NCBI GenBank assembly: GCA_002104935.1
Contig: MCGT01000022.1
Span: forward strand, 391,185-455,184
Origin: Hesseltinella vesiculosa
Lineage: Eukaryota > Mucoromycota > Mucoromycetes > Mucorales > Cunninghamellaceae
Reading direction: 5' to 3'
DNA: 64,000 bases
A model generated the notes under the pieces. It did no database searches and was not told the DNA's origin. It saw nothing but the letters and a program-made list of their open reading frames with translations. This document shows positions 46,165 through 58,269 of the stretch, piece by piece (the stretch's first letter is position 1; the number at the start of each line of letters is the position of its first letter). The position numbers and the translations under genes are program-made.

Positions 46165-47317
46165 ATGGCCGAGGACATTCGCAACAAGAAGCGCAATTTC
46201 AGGCATGAAATTGAAGACCTTGCCTTTGGATCTGTAATTTCATTGAATAGAAAAGAAATGGGCGCAAATATGACAGCTATGACTCATCGATCAACGGCCA
46301 CTCCCCTTTTTTTCTTAAAATATAGATTGCAGGCATGGTCGGCAAGGTGGTGGAATACCCTTTTGATTTAGGTACATTTATAAATATGGAGAAACCAATG
46401 GTCTAACCATTCTATTTTTTTTTACTGTGTCCCAAAGTCAAGGTGCGACTTCAAACCCAACCGCTCGATCGGCCATATTACAAAGGACCATGGCACTGTC
46501 TAAAGGCAACGATTCAACACGAAGGCTTTTTCAGCTTGTACAAGGGCATGTCGCTGCCGATGGCTGGGGCGATGGTCGAGAATGCAACTCTCTTTGTAGG
46601 CTACCGACAGATCCAACGAGTGATCCGACTGGCCACGGACAACCTCGACGAGTCTCAGCCCTTGCCTATGGGCCAACTTGTTCTGGCTGGCGCTGGCGCT
46701 GGGTCGTTGGCATCGCTTGTCCTGACGCCGGTGGAACTGGTCAAATGCAAACTCCAGATCCAGAACACCAATGACAGCCTGCTCCAACGATACCAAGGCC
46801 CAAAACACGTGATCCAGCACGTCTTGCACCAGCATGGACCACTAGGCTTTTATCGGGGCTTCTTGCCCACGCTCATCCGCGAAACAGGCGGGGCTGTGTT
46901 TTGGTTTGGGCTCTATGAATACACCTGCCACCTGTTCTTACAACGCAGACACAGTCAATCCAAGAAAGATCTCTCGCCTCTCGAATTGATGCTCGCCGGC
47001 GCCATGGGCGGCATTGGCTACAACGTCAGTCTCTTTCCCATCGACAGCGTCAAATCACACATGCAAACGGAAGAAGAACTGCGGCCTGGAGCACCAAAGA
47101 GATCCTTTGCCCAGGTGGCCCGCTCCATTTACCAGGAAGGGGGCGTCCGAGGATTTTATCGAGGATGCGGCATCACAGCCTTCCGCAGCGCACCCACCAA
47201 TGCCGTGATCTTTTTGACTTATGCAAGTAGCTACACCTCTTGCATACACAAACCTAACCTGATATCTTTTTTTCTACTCGATGCTAGGAACTCTTGACTC
47301 AGCACTTTGGCTCATAG
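46165..47317 (+). CDS. ORT1: Mitochondrial ornithine transporter
   Basis: Exons 46,165-46,233, 46,326-46,371, 46,438-47,222 and 47,288-47,317 give 309 residues. Three tandem carrier repeats are visible with signatures PFDLVKVRLQTQ, PVELVKCKLQIQ and PIDSVKSHMQTE, the P-x-[DE]-x-x-[KR]-x-[KR] pattern of the mitochondrial carrier family. GMSLPMAGAMVENATLF and SLVLTPVELVKCKLQ closely resemble yeast Ort1, which exchanges mitochondrial ornithine for protons or cytosolic basic amino acids in arginine synthesis. The last intron starts with GCAAGT, a GC..AG intron; the final ten codons (ELLTQHFGS) restore the usual carrier C terminus. A broken inverted copy lies at 41,346-42,119. Confidence 0.88.
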
Positions 47318-47780
47318 ACTTTTCGATGTCATTTGTATGACACCTCGCAACTTGTTAGACTAGATTTTTAGATACCTTGATTAAAACTTTTCATTTTTTT
47401 TTATTCGGGGGCATGGGAGTGAGAGTAAACCAACGCTGGTCATACACCTAGTAGGACAGTGAGTTTCTCCTTCCTGTATACATTAGTACTGAGGGCTTAA
47501 GAGTCGCCAATTGCTTTGGCTCAGATTCACTCTCTTGGAAATCGATTCGTCCTCCCTCCTGCTCAACCATCCCACAATCTACGAAACCCTCTTGGACAAG
47601 AAGATTTGGTAGACGCCTCTCGTAACCAATCAACGATGTGATGTGCATATAATCCACATAAAAGCATGGGCATATAAAAAAATAGCATGGGCACATAAAA
47701 AATAGAGTGTTCTGACTTTTTTCTTGTAATACAATACTAGACACATGTTTAAGTCCTTTCCAACCTTCTGTTTTCGGCAA
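47318..47780. other. 3' flank of the carrier, inverted partner of 40,961-41,300
   Basis: Downstream sequence shared with the left copy in inverted orientation to about 47,690. A minus-strand open frame (about 47,640-47,448; EGGRIDFQESESEPKQLATL) is conserved in both copies as GGRIDFQESESEPKQLATL, but identity at the DNA level explains this and no start or function is evident. Confidence 0.55.
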
Positions 47781-47899
47781 ATAAAAAAATTAAAAAATTT
47801 GGTCTGCTAAGTTGGCCTCAGAGATAAAAAAAGCAAAGATGCACAGCACTTTAGAGTGATAGGACCGAAGTGGAATTTAGCACAAGTGCGTATATACAC

Positions 47900-48260
47900 G
47901 ATTGACGATAGTGCTGAAAATATCAGGGATATTGACGAAGGCCCCCCAGCCAACGCCTGACCCTTTTCGTTTTGACACCTCTGATTCTTCCGCTAAAAAA
48001 ATGAAAAAATCAGCCATTTTCGCCAGGAGACCCCCAGGTGATCTGATAAAACATCACAGTGCAAAATAGCACAAGTCAATTCGCTCCAAATATTGCATAC
48101 GAGCACAAAATGATGAGAAACGGCATTGATTCAAATCACAGCTCTCTTGGATAGCCGAATGAAGGGCTAGAGAGTGGGAGACATGTGCTAGAAACGATTT
48201 TGCTTCTGAAAATGATTCAGTGACCCGTCCTGATTGGCCCATTTTTCACAGCTCAGGAAA
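47900..48260. repeat. Member of a dispersed short repeat family
   Basis: Contains the ordered words CCCAGCCAACG, CGTTTTGACACC and CCGCTAAAAAAATG that also occur, diverged, at 1,575-1,660, 20,945-21,030, 59,215-59,280 and (minus) 16,430-16,500. No coding potential. Confidence 0.5.
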
Positions 48261-48339
48261 AACGATGCAAAAAAAATAGCGCAACCAGTCAGGATGGCGA
48301 TTGTCATTAAACTCACTAAATCACTCATTCATTGGAGAC

Positions 48340-48835
48340 AAACCCACTGGATTTGTCCATCCTCATTTATTATGCAAACCACAAGAAAACTCGAAATCAG
48401 GAGCAAGGCTTTCTTAAATGAGGACAACGTCAATTTGAGAAGCTTGCTGCGATGCTTGCTTTTATTCTTGACTCGCAGATTGATACACGGAATAGGAAAG
48501 TTTTTGCCTTTTCAAGTATTGCTCGTCACTTCTTTGATCACCGCCATCGGCTCCTTGCCTTTTGCCCCCGCCCTCGCCCTCCATCCCCCTAGTTTTAGGC
48601 ATGTTTTATTTGTTTTAGATAGAGCAACCATTCAGAATGGTTATCGCTTGTCCCACGGTTTAGTGCAGGTAAAAAAATTGTTTGGTTAGGATACGGGAAA
48701 GCAGCAATTTGATTGGATGATGATTTTCTATTTTCCATAAAAAAAGAAAACGCCTTTCTTTTTCCTTGCTCACTCGTCAACCAGGATGAAGATGACAAGA
48801 GATCAGGCGTTGTGCATTTTCTATGAACTTAAATT
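48340..48835 (+). CDS. Uncertain two-exon gene, unrecognised
   Basis: An open stretch ending VQ with a donor at about 48,670 could splice to an acceptor at 48,783 (CAACCAG) and read QDEDDKRSGVVHF to a stop. Alternatively, the second part reads from ATG 48,786 in another frame as MKMTRDQALCIFYELKF (75 codons to 49,013). Neither is recognised, and the start is unclear. The region lies where the ancestral order between carrier and HECT should be. Confidence 0.2.
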
Positions 48836-49013
48836 CACTAAAAAAAACGTTCAATTGGCGAAAGAAAAGCTAGCTGAGATGGACGAGCAATACGATGTGT
48901 GTTATCTGACTGACCAAACTGCACCAATGTTGGCTCCCAAAACGCAATTAACCGATCATCCGTCCGTCTTTTTCAGCTATAGCAGTGGCACTGGGATCAA
49001 TGATGGCAAATAA

Positions 49014-49669
49014 ACAACAATGTGACATCACTTTGCCCGGCATGAGGATATGGTTGGTTTTGTTGTTGGCAGTTTAACAGATCATCTTGACTGATTAGAG
49101 AAGGATGCGATGAACATATCTCGCAGTAGGATTGGGTATATCTTACTTTTCTCGGCACGGCAGCCGTGCGACAGTTAAATTAGGCCAGAGCATCTTGGTC
49201 CGTCAGCAGCTGTTCGCGCCTGTGCATGCATTAAAAAATGCTGCACTTAGTACCGGTAGTAGATGTATTACTTGCGGCGTTTGGGCAAGCCAGTCAAAGC
49301 TGAAGACACTCGTTTTCAACTGCTTCAGGCAGGTACTGTTTCAGCGTTTCAGCACCATGGGATGGGTGTCGTTCCCTGTAACAAGCACAGGCGAGATGGT
49401 ATTCGCTTCTTGCAATTTTTTTTAACCAATTCTTCAATCTGGCCCTTCATTGAAGGCTGGCCGCTGTTTTTGACATCTTCATCAATTCAGCCAGGCACCA
49501 AAAAAGGCACGGCTCGGAGATTGAATCTGGCCACCCAGTTTTCATAAGAAATGCCACAAAGCACTCTTTGAGTGAGTGGATCGCTGTGAAGTTTTTCAAG
49601 AGTGCGCAAATGCATGGATGATGAAAAAATCAGGCTGGTTTGTAAAGGCTTCCCAGCCTTGGCTGGATC
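49014..49669. other. Upstream region of the HECT gene
   Basis: No gene recognised. Contains a TACCGGTA word near 49,252 and, from about 49,600, words of the dispersed repeat (AATGCATGGATGATGAAAAAATC, CCCAGCC, GGTTTCGTTTGG). Confidence 0.4.
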
Positions 49670-49822
49670 GGTTTCGTTTGGTACCTCGTGTTAAGCATCT
49701 GGGAAAGACACAAAACTCGCGGAGTTGTCTGCAAAAAAGGAGCATTCGCCTTTTTCTTTTTTTTTTATTTACTTTGCCCTATTTTTTTGCCGTTGGGGGT
49801 TGCTGTGCATGTATTTTTATCG

Positions 49823-52673
49823 ATGAATCATATCCCTGGACATGAAAAGCAATCATTTGCCGCTCCATCTCGTTTGAATGACACCAAAACACGAACAGTA
49901 TCGGTAGAAAGTGCAGCAGCACTCACGAACGGTGCCGCCCAGTCCTCTCCTACTTGTGACATGGTAAGGCCGGTTGTGGCTATCGAGAAAGCGATGTGGG
50001 CAACTCATGCTTTGTCCATTCCGTAGGTGACTGGCCGGTGCATGTGCTGCCATTGGTAATCACGTTTCAGAAATATGAAAAAGGAGAGAAAGTTGCCAAC
50101 CATTTTTTTTCTTGGCTTTTGCTAGTGAACTACAATACCCAGAATTGGCAGCTCGGTATCGCTGTCCTACCTGTGAAACAGTGAATGACTTGAAGCCGTC
50201 ACTGGACAAATTACGGTCCTGCCCACCTTTGACGCTACGCAAGCTCAGGGATGTGGTCAACGACTGCAAAGAAAACGAACGCATAGCCGGGGTCAACAGC
50301 GAAGTATTCTATGAGCCAGTCGAAGCCCTGGTGGACACGGTATTTTGTAACTGGATGTGTTTAAATGCCAGCTTCTCCAATGTCAGTGACAAGGACAAAA
50401 CTAAAACGGGGCCTACAAGTAACACACCTATTTTTTTTATCCAGGGAAAGTCAACGACACTGGAAGAATCAGGCGTGGCTCTCGACGATGTTCGAAAAGC
50501 TTTTCGGATCCTGTTGCAAATGGTAAGTCAACCGAAAAAGAAAAACCAGAGAACTGATGTTTTCTCAGCCTGTCAACGTCATCCGATCCTTGATGAAAGC
50601 AATCGACAAGATTTTGAAGCGACCAAATGTGCCTCTACGAAGGCTAAGTGACATCCGCTTCCTGTTGATCATACTGGAGGTAGAAACTCGTGTCAGGCGA
50701 CTCACTGCGCAGCTGACCTTTTTTTTTTTTTTTTTTTCTTGTAGAACCCCCTGCTTGCCCAGCATAATTTTCCTGCAGAAACAAAATACCACAACAATTT
50801 ATTGCAACATGTTTATGGCCTTATCAGCTGTTTGAACAATGAATGTCACCATGCTCTTGTCAATTGGTTAACTCTGTAAGCATTATGGAACAGCAGGATA
50901 AAAAAAAAAGCCTAACTCCACTGCTCCTTTTGGAAAGATACCCCTCGGACGTATTTCTTAAGCAAGTCGAACTGGTCCACAAATTCCTTTCCTATCGTGT
51001 TGGCCGATCCATGAAGAACCACCGTGAACCATCTGTTGCCTATGGTTCCGACTGGAAAATCATCAGTGCTTCACGGGTCATGGCTTTATTATGTAGGTAA
51101 AGAATGAACAAGGTGGCCGACCTCATCTTTTGTTATGGGCTAGTTGCATCCAACCAACAGTCCAAGCATGTTCCTCTCTCGTCCTTCTACAACACCATGG
51201 TCGACTACATTGATTTGATGGGTGATTACCTATCATGGCAGTCTCGGTCAAGGTAACTTCGAAAGGAAAAAAACACGGACGTTGACAGCCGTCATTTTTT
51301 TCCTAGTCAGTTTGCCTTTTGCCAATACCCTTTTTTGATAAGTATGGGATCCAAGATGAAAATCCTCGATAATGACGCCAAGCAGCAAATGGAACTCAAA
51401 CGTCGTGAAGCCTTTTTCAACATGCTCTTCCACCAGCAAGCTTCCTCGCCCCATGTCATTCTGTCCATCCGCCGACCCCACCTCATCGAAGACTCTCTGC
51501 GACAGGTAAAAAAAAAATCAAATCTCAGCAAAGAACACTGTATCATCTTTTTTTTTTTTTTTTTTTTGGTTTAGCTGGTCCAACTCAAACACGAGCTAAA
51601 GAAATCAATCCGCGTGCAGTTTGATGGTGAAGAAGGGGTGGATGCTGGCGGGCTGAGGAAAGAATGGTTCCTGTTGCTGGTACGATCGTTATTTGATCCG
51701 CAATACGGCATGTTCACTTTTGACGAAGACTCCAATCTGTGCTGGTTTAACCCCAGCTCATTTGAAAACGAAGACCAATTCTATTTGGTAGGGCTTATCC
51801 TGGGCTTGGCCATCTACAACTCAACCATCCTCGACATCCCACTGCCGCTGGCTTGCTACAAGAAATTGCTAGACCATCCAGTCGATCTGGACGATCTGCG
51901 AGTCCTTCAGCCGTCCCTCTATCATGGCCTGCAGCAGTTGTTGTCCTTCTCGGGGGACGTGGCCTCTACCTTTTGTCGCACGTTCGTCATTGACATTGAT
52001 CGTTTTGACGAGCACCATGAAATCCCGCTTATGCCCAATGGTGACCAAGTCGCTGTGACCAACCTCAATCGCCAGCGGTTCGTCGACCTCTATGTGGACT
52101 ACATTCTCAACAAGTCTGTGAAGCCTCAGTTTGATGCCTTTCGCCGAGGTTTCTATCAAATGTGTGGAGGCAATGCTCTATCGGTAACTCCCTAACAACA
52201 ACCCCACTTTATATTAACTTCCCTTGCAGCTTTTTCGCCCTGAAGAAATCGAATTGCTTGTCCGAGGAAGCGACGAAGCCCTTGACATCCCATTGTTACA
52301 AAGCCAAACGGAATACCACGGGTTTACTCCAACAGACATCACCGTCAAGTAAAGGCGCCGAGAGAAGGACCGACAAAAAAAAAACACTCATTTTTTTCAA
52401 TGATGTAGACATTTTTGGAAGGTCTTTGAAACCATGGCAACAGACATGCAGAGAAAATTGATGATGTTTGTCACTGGGTGCGATCGCATCCCTGCCACGG
52501 GATCTAGTCAGCTCAAATGGAACATCACCTGCGGTGGCGATGACACTGGGCGGCTGCCTTCCGCACACACTTGCTTTAACCAGCTTGTTCTTTATCGATA
52601 TCACAGCCAACAACGGCTCCAATTGTTACTAGAGCGCGCTATTCTGGAAAGTCAAGGATTCTACGTGCAATAA
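49823..52673 (+). CDS. HECT E3 ubiquitin ligase, Hul4/UBE3A-like (one internal stop)
   Basis: Ten exons (49,823-49,963; 50,027-50,055; 50,126-50,522; 50,569-50,679; 50,745-50,875; 50,938-51,252; 51,307-51,505; 51,575-52,183; 52,230-52,348; 52,409-52,673) join in frame to 771 codons. A Cys-rich segment GRCMCCHCELQYPEL-YRCPTC near residues 50-75 resembles the N-terminal zinc module of this class. VPLSSFYNTMVDYIDLM precedes the HECT domain, which has RVQFDGEEGVDAGGLRKEW, FNPSSFENEDQFYLVGLILG and the catalytic Cys in LPSAHTCFNQL (codon 52,572-52,574). The enzyme takes ubiquitin from an E2 onto this Cys and passes it to substrates. One problem: TAA at 51,098-51,100 interrupts the frame between MALLCR and RMNKVADLIF, with conserved sequence on both sides. 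It may be an error, a recent nonsense change or a misread splice. Confidence 0.83.
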
Positions 52674-52849
52674 CCAAAAGTAAACCAAAACCCATGTCTT
52701 TTTTTTTTTTTTTTTTTTGAAAATCATGCACCCAAGCTTCCCGCCTGCCCATCAAACCCCGCTGATACCGCGGGCCAGCAAAGTTTTTTTTTCTCTTTTT
52801 TTTTGCTCTTTCACCATCTCTTTTCGTTTGTATTTCATTGAGTCACAGG

Positions 52850-55800
52850 ATGGCCAGCATTCTTGGATTATCACATGTCACCATTGCTTGTTCTTCTGAA
52901 CTCAAGTTTGAAGTAAGCCTCAAATTTTACCAGCTGCTTGGTTACCGCCAGGTCAAGGGCAATCATGAAGACTTGACCACCACCCGCCAAACCTGGTTAC
53001 GATTCGACACAGGCGCTTCAAAAACAGCGCCCATGCTGCTCAAAATCGTCCTCGATGTCAAGGCAGCTGCAGCTCGACCAAAAGAACGTCAACCCGACCT
53101 GCCTAACCGCTACCAAGACAGCATGGTTATTATCAAAATCGACAGCATCGCCGCCATCAAGGCTGTCCTTACGGAACACGACATTCCATTCCAAGAAACC
53201 GACGAATCGCTTTTGACGGCCGATCCTAACAGCAACATCGTCATTCTCACCACCCAAAGAAACCCACTCAATGAAGCCGCTAGCACCCGTGCTCCAGGTC
53301 ATACAAGCTGCCGCAAAATATGTGTCATGACCTCAGGTGGCGACAGCAGTGGTAAATACGCTCGAACCACGTCTTCTAATGACGATTTGCTTAAACGATG
53401 ACTGACGAACGTATCTTAGGTATGAATGCTGTTGTACGTGCCGTTGTGTTATATGGCACTAGCAAAGGCTGCGATGTGTATGCTGTCTATGAAGGTTATC
53501 AAGGTAAAAAGATATTTTTTTTTTTTAGTTTCATGTTGACTTGTTGGGGGTGAGCGGACATTCTTTAGCATGATCACTTACTTCTATGGTGTCACGTAGG
53601 CTTAGTGGATGGCGGCCATCAAATCCGCAAGATGGATTCTCATAGTGTACGTGGCTTTCTAAGTGTAGGTGGCACATCTATTGGTACAGCTCGATGCATG
53701 GCCTTCCGTGAGCGCCCTGGTCGCCTGAAAGCTGCTCACAACCTGGTGAAAACAGGTGTGGACTCCTTGATCATCTGTGGTGGCGATGGCTCTTTAAGTG
53801 GCGCCAACCTCTTCCGCAGTGAATGGCCAAGCCTCTTGGAAGAATTGCGCAAAACTGGCGAGATCAGCGAAGAACAAGAAAAGCTGCACAAGAACATGTC
53901 CATCGTGGGCCTTGTTGGCTCCATCGACAATGACATGTCTGGCACCGACATCACCATTGGCGCCGTCACCTCGGTCCACCGAATTTGTGAAGCCATCGAT
54001 GCCGTCAACACCACAGCGTTGTCTCACTCGCGCGCTTTTGTCATTGAAGGTAACCCCGTGTTATAAAAAACATACGTCTGACCATGATCTCTCTCTCTCT
54101 CTGCCATAGCCATGGGCCGCCACTGTGGTTGGCTGACCCTTGCTTCCGGCATGGCTTCTGGGGCGGATTTTATTTTTATCCCGGAACGCCCTCCAGCTGA
54201 AGACGACTGGGAGTCGGCCATGTGTAATGTGGTCAAGCGCCATCGTGACCTGGGCAAGCGCAAGACCATTATTGTTGTAGCCGAAGGCGCCTTGGATAAA
54301 CATCTCAAGCCCATCAAGGTCAATGACATCAAGGATATCCTCACGGATCGCTTGGGCCTAGACACCCGTGTCACCGTTTTGGGCCACACCCAGCGTGGTG
54401 GCTCACCCTGTGCCTTTGACCGTATCCTGGCGACCACCCAAGCCATTGCTGCTGTCGATGCTGTGCTGGCTGCCACCCCCGACTCGCCTTCGCCTCTTAT
54501 CTGCATGAACGAAAACAGAACCACGATCCAACCACTCATGGCGTCCGTGGAAAAAACCCAACAGGTCGCCCAAGCCATCGAAACCAAAGATTTTGCGAAA
54601 GCCATCTCCTTGCGTGACAATCAATTCTTGGGTAATCAATCAAAAAAAAAAAAAAGTGGAAGCCGGCCCTGACTTTTTTTATTATTTGCGTAGATGAACT
54701 ACGCGTCTTCACCGCCACAACCATCTTGGATGATCACAGCATGTCCCTTCCGGCTCACCAACAAATGCGCATAGCCATCCTGCATGTGGGTGCCCCAGCA
54801 GGTGGTATGAATGTAGCGACCCGAGCGGCTGTGCGCTACGCCATCAACCGAGGACACGACATCTTTGCCGTAGCCAATGGCTTTCGTGGCCTTGCTCGAG
54901 GTTCCTTTGAGCAACTATCCTGGATGGACGTGGATGGATGGGTAGCCTCTGGTGGCAGCTTCCTGGGCACCAACCGAGCCGTTCCCGGCAAGGATGTGGA
55001 CATCGGCATGATCGCCTATCAACTCCAGCAAAAACGCGTCCAAGCCTTGATCGTGATTGGTGGATTCGAAGGCTATACCTCGCTCTTGGCTTTGGAAAAG
55101 GCCCGTGCCGAATATCCGTCTCTGTGTATCCCGTTGTCACTTATCCCTGCCACCGTATCCAACAATGTCCCTGGCACTGACTTCTCCCTTGGCTGCGACA
55201 CCTCGTTGAATGCCATTGTTGAGTCTTGCGATGCGATCACCCAGTCCGCCCATTCATCCCGCCGCCGTGTGTTTGTGGTCGAAGTCCAAGGTGGCCGCAC
55301 TGGCTACCTGGCCGTCCATGGTGGCCTTGCCGTGGGCGCTTGCGCCGTCTATATCCCAGAAGAAGGCATCCATCTGCCACGACTCCAAGGCGACGTGCAA
55401 TTCCTCAAAGGCCTGTACGAAACAGACGACCCTGAAAAGTCTGAAGGCCGTGTCATCCTTCGCACCGAAGGCGTCAGCAGCACCTACACCACCGAAGTCA
55501 TCTCCAAAATTCTTGAAGACGAAGGCGGTGCCCGTTTCGATTCACGCACTGCCGTCTTGGGCCACATCCAGCAAGGAGGTGCCCCGTCTCCCTTGGACCG
55601 CATCCGTGGCACACGCGTGGCCGTCCACGCCGTTGACTTCATCGAGCTCCATGCCGCTGCCGCCCTTAACCACGCCCACAAGAACAACCAAGAACCCCCT
55701 GTGGAACTGACCGACAGTGCCTCCTCCATCGCCGTGATCGGGCTTGCTGGAACCGCCATCAACTACACCCCCGTCAGCGACCTGCTCAAGGATACTGACC

Positions 55801-55889
55801 TCAAGAACCGCCGACCCACCAAAGACGCTTGGTCACAAGATCGTAAACTCATCGATATCCTGGCAGGCCGCTCATACTACCACTTCTAG
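52850..55889 (+). CDS. PFK: ATP-dependent 6-phosphofructokinase, yeast-type
   Basis: Exons 52,850-53,351, 53,420-53,503, 53,600-54,049, 54,110-54,631 and 54,694-55,889 give 917 residues. The first ~140 residues form a glyoxalase-like domain ([21 protein letters not shown]), as in yeast Pfk1/Pfk2. Two PFK halves follow. The first has [24 protein letters not shown], the catalytic [17 protein letters not shown] and [14 protein letters not shown]. The second half has [37 protein letters not shown] and [14 protein letters not shown] and, as in other eukaryotic enzymes, serves for allosteric (fructose 2,6-bisphosphate) binding. It catalyses the committed step of glycolysis in the cytosol. It starts 176 bp after the HECT gene. 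Confidence 0.95.
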
Positions 55890-56291
55890 AGCACCATTCC
55901 CTTTTTCATCCCCTTTTTGCATTTAGACACCCCCCATCTTTGTTTTTCTACAGTAAATTGGACACTGCTTAAAACAGCAGCCGACGCACCTTGCGGATTT
56001 GGATCGTCTGGATAGAGCCTCGGGCTATTGTTTTCAAAAAAAAAAAAAAAAAAAAAACGTGAGTCGTTAAAATAGCTCCACAAACGGATGACTTTGCATT
56101 ACATACAAAGTGAGAGTACCTACCGCACGTGTAAGCTTGTGTGCAGTGCGCAGATCACCAAACCCCCCCTCCCCCGACAGATTGGGTGGAGTTTGAAATG
56201 GAGGTCATGCAGACGCCCACAAATGATGTCACAAAAAAAAAAATAGCCCACCCCGCCAGGTTTTCCTTTTTCTTCCTTTTCTTTTTTTCTC
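55890..56291. other. Intergenic between PFK and mannosidase
   Basis: Contains a TACAGTA word near 55,949, an A22 tract ending at 56,057, a C-rich tract near 56,163-56,174, and a T-rich promoter-like stretch before ATG 56,292. No gene. Confidence 0.4.
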
Positions 56292-58269
56292 ATGGCTCTT
56301 CTTTTATTTGTTCAGGTTATTTATTTGCTTTGTATTGAATGGGTGGCAGGAGGGTACACGTGGCAGCAAATGCAACAGCAGCAGCAAGTGCTTGGCCAAG
56401 CCTCACCCGTGTTCCATGAGGCTCATTACCGCTCGCCTTTGCCTTTTGCGCATGAGCTGACGAATCAAGAAAAACAACAAGCTGTAAAGGATGCTTTTGT
56501 GTTTGCCTGGGAAGGCTACCGAAAACACAGTTGGGGTTACGATGAAAACCGCCCAGTGACCAACCAACCCGTCAACACAAGGTATAGGCCACTTTTTTTT
56601 TTCTTTGTTATGACTCCTCACTGCGTCTTGTCTTTCTGTCTAGGAATGGCTGGGGGGCCACGATAGTGGATGCTCTAGACACGCTGTATATTATGGGGTT
56701 GAAGGACGAATTCCAAGAAGCTAGAGACTTTGTAGCCAACATCGATTGGAGCCAGGCCGACAACCTGGTGCAAGTGTTTGAAACAACCATCCGGTATGTG
56801 GGCGGCCTTTTATCAGCCTACGACTTGTCTGGGGATTTGGTGTTTGTCGAAAAAACCGTCGAATTGGTCGATCGGCTGCTTCCAGCCTTTGATACCCCCA
56901 CTGGTATTCCTTATCAATATATCAATTTCAAATCGTAAGTGAACCGGTCGCTTGCCAGCTTCTGGTCAGGCACTGATTTTCTTTTTTTTTTTTTAGCGGT
57001 CGAGGCGTCAAGTCTGGCTTCCCGGAAGGTGCCTCTTGCCTGGCTGAAATTGGAACCGTGCAGCTGGAATTTACTCGTTTATCGCAAATCACTGGCAACT
57101 GGACTTATCATGATACCGTAAGCACTAGGCAACGATCCACTGATCATCACTCTGATCCACTTTTTTTTTTCTCCTAGGGCAATAAAGTCTACAGCGCTTT
57201 CCACAAGATGAAGGTGACGGACCCTGGCTTATACCCACATTTGATCAATGCAGACACTGGCCGGCCTGTTGGCTCCTACGTGACGTGGGGAGGCATGGGC
57301 GACAGTTTTTACGAATACCTGATTAAGCAATATGTTCTCTCTGACGGCAAAAATCAATTCATGAAAGACATGGTGATCGAGACCTATCGGGCCATGGAAC
57401 AGCATTTACTGCAAGTGCCAAAAGATCACGACGACCTGATTTACCTTGTCAACAAAAACGACGGCGTGCCCAATCAAGTCATGGATGAATTGGTAAGCAA
57501 GACATTGAATAGTCGGATGAAATAGAAATAGATTGTCATCGACATTTTTTTTTATCTATTTCGACATAGGCATGCTTTGCCCCAGGTACGATTTTATTGG
57601 CAAGCCACTGGATCGATGAGCTGCAAGACATGGACGCCATTGCCTCCGGCATGATGCAGGGGTGTTTTTATGCCTGGCAATCGACAAGGACTGGCATAGC
57701 ACCCGAAGTGTTTGGCTATATAGACAAAGATGGTCGGTCATATGCCAACCTGTCAAAACGACAGCGTGAATTGGCAAAAGCTTTCGGCGCATTCCCTGTG
57801 TATCCAAGTTACATCCTTCGCCCAGGTAATGCCGAGAAAAAAAAACTGGCGCCGACTTTTTTTTTTTCACGTAGAAACGTTGGAATCGCTTTTCTACTTC
57901 CATCAGTATACTGGCGAAGAGGTCTACCAAGACATGGCTTGGGAGATTTTCAACGCCATCCATACATACTGCCGCGCAAACAGCGGTTTCTCTGGCCTGG
58001 ACAACGTGGACTCGTTCTTCCCTAAATGGGACGACCGCCAGGAAAGCTTCATGTTTGCAGAGACATTCAAATACCTTTATCTGATTTGGGACGACCAACC
58101 GCGCTTCCCCTTTGATGAATGGGTCTTTAACACCGAAGCACATCCATTCAAAATCCCAAAAACCAAGGAACTGATCAGCTGGTGGCGCTCTGCTGTAGAT
58201 ACCGTTTGCGAGTTAGCCTGTCAAGTCTTTGGTCTTTTCTTTTTGCCCTTGAACTTTCTGAACGAATAA
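56292..58269 (+). CDS. Class I alpha-1,2-mannosidase (GH47)
   Basis: Exons 56,292-56,581, 56,644-56,934, 56,997-57,117, 57,178-57,492, 57,570-57,825 and 57,875-58,269 give 555 residues. A hydrophobic start ([21 protein letters not shown]) is a signal peptide or signal anchor. GH47 landmarks in order: [96 protein letters not shown], and the calcium-binding [12 protein letters not shown] near residue 505. The enzyme trims alpha-1,2-linked mannose from N-glycans in the ER or Golgi, or acts as a secreted form. A ~35-residue tail after the family end ([17 protein letters not shown]) is unusual and hydrophobic. Confidence 0.93.

Noticed and set aside
48234..48689. 151-codon open frame between carrier and HECT genes
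   Set aside because: Starts within dispersed-repeat sequence and lacks recognisable features; only the 3' part is kept as a very low confidence exon candidate.
50428..50453. Possible 26-bp intron in HECT exon 3 (GTAACA..CCAG)
   Set aside because: Too short, and removal would break the frame; reading through keeps the frame.
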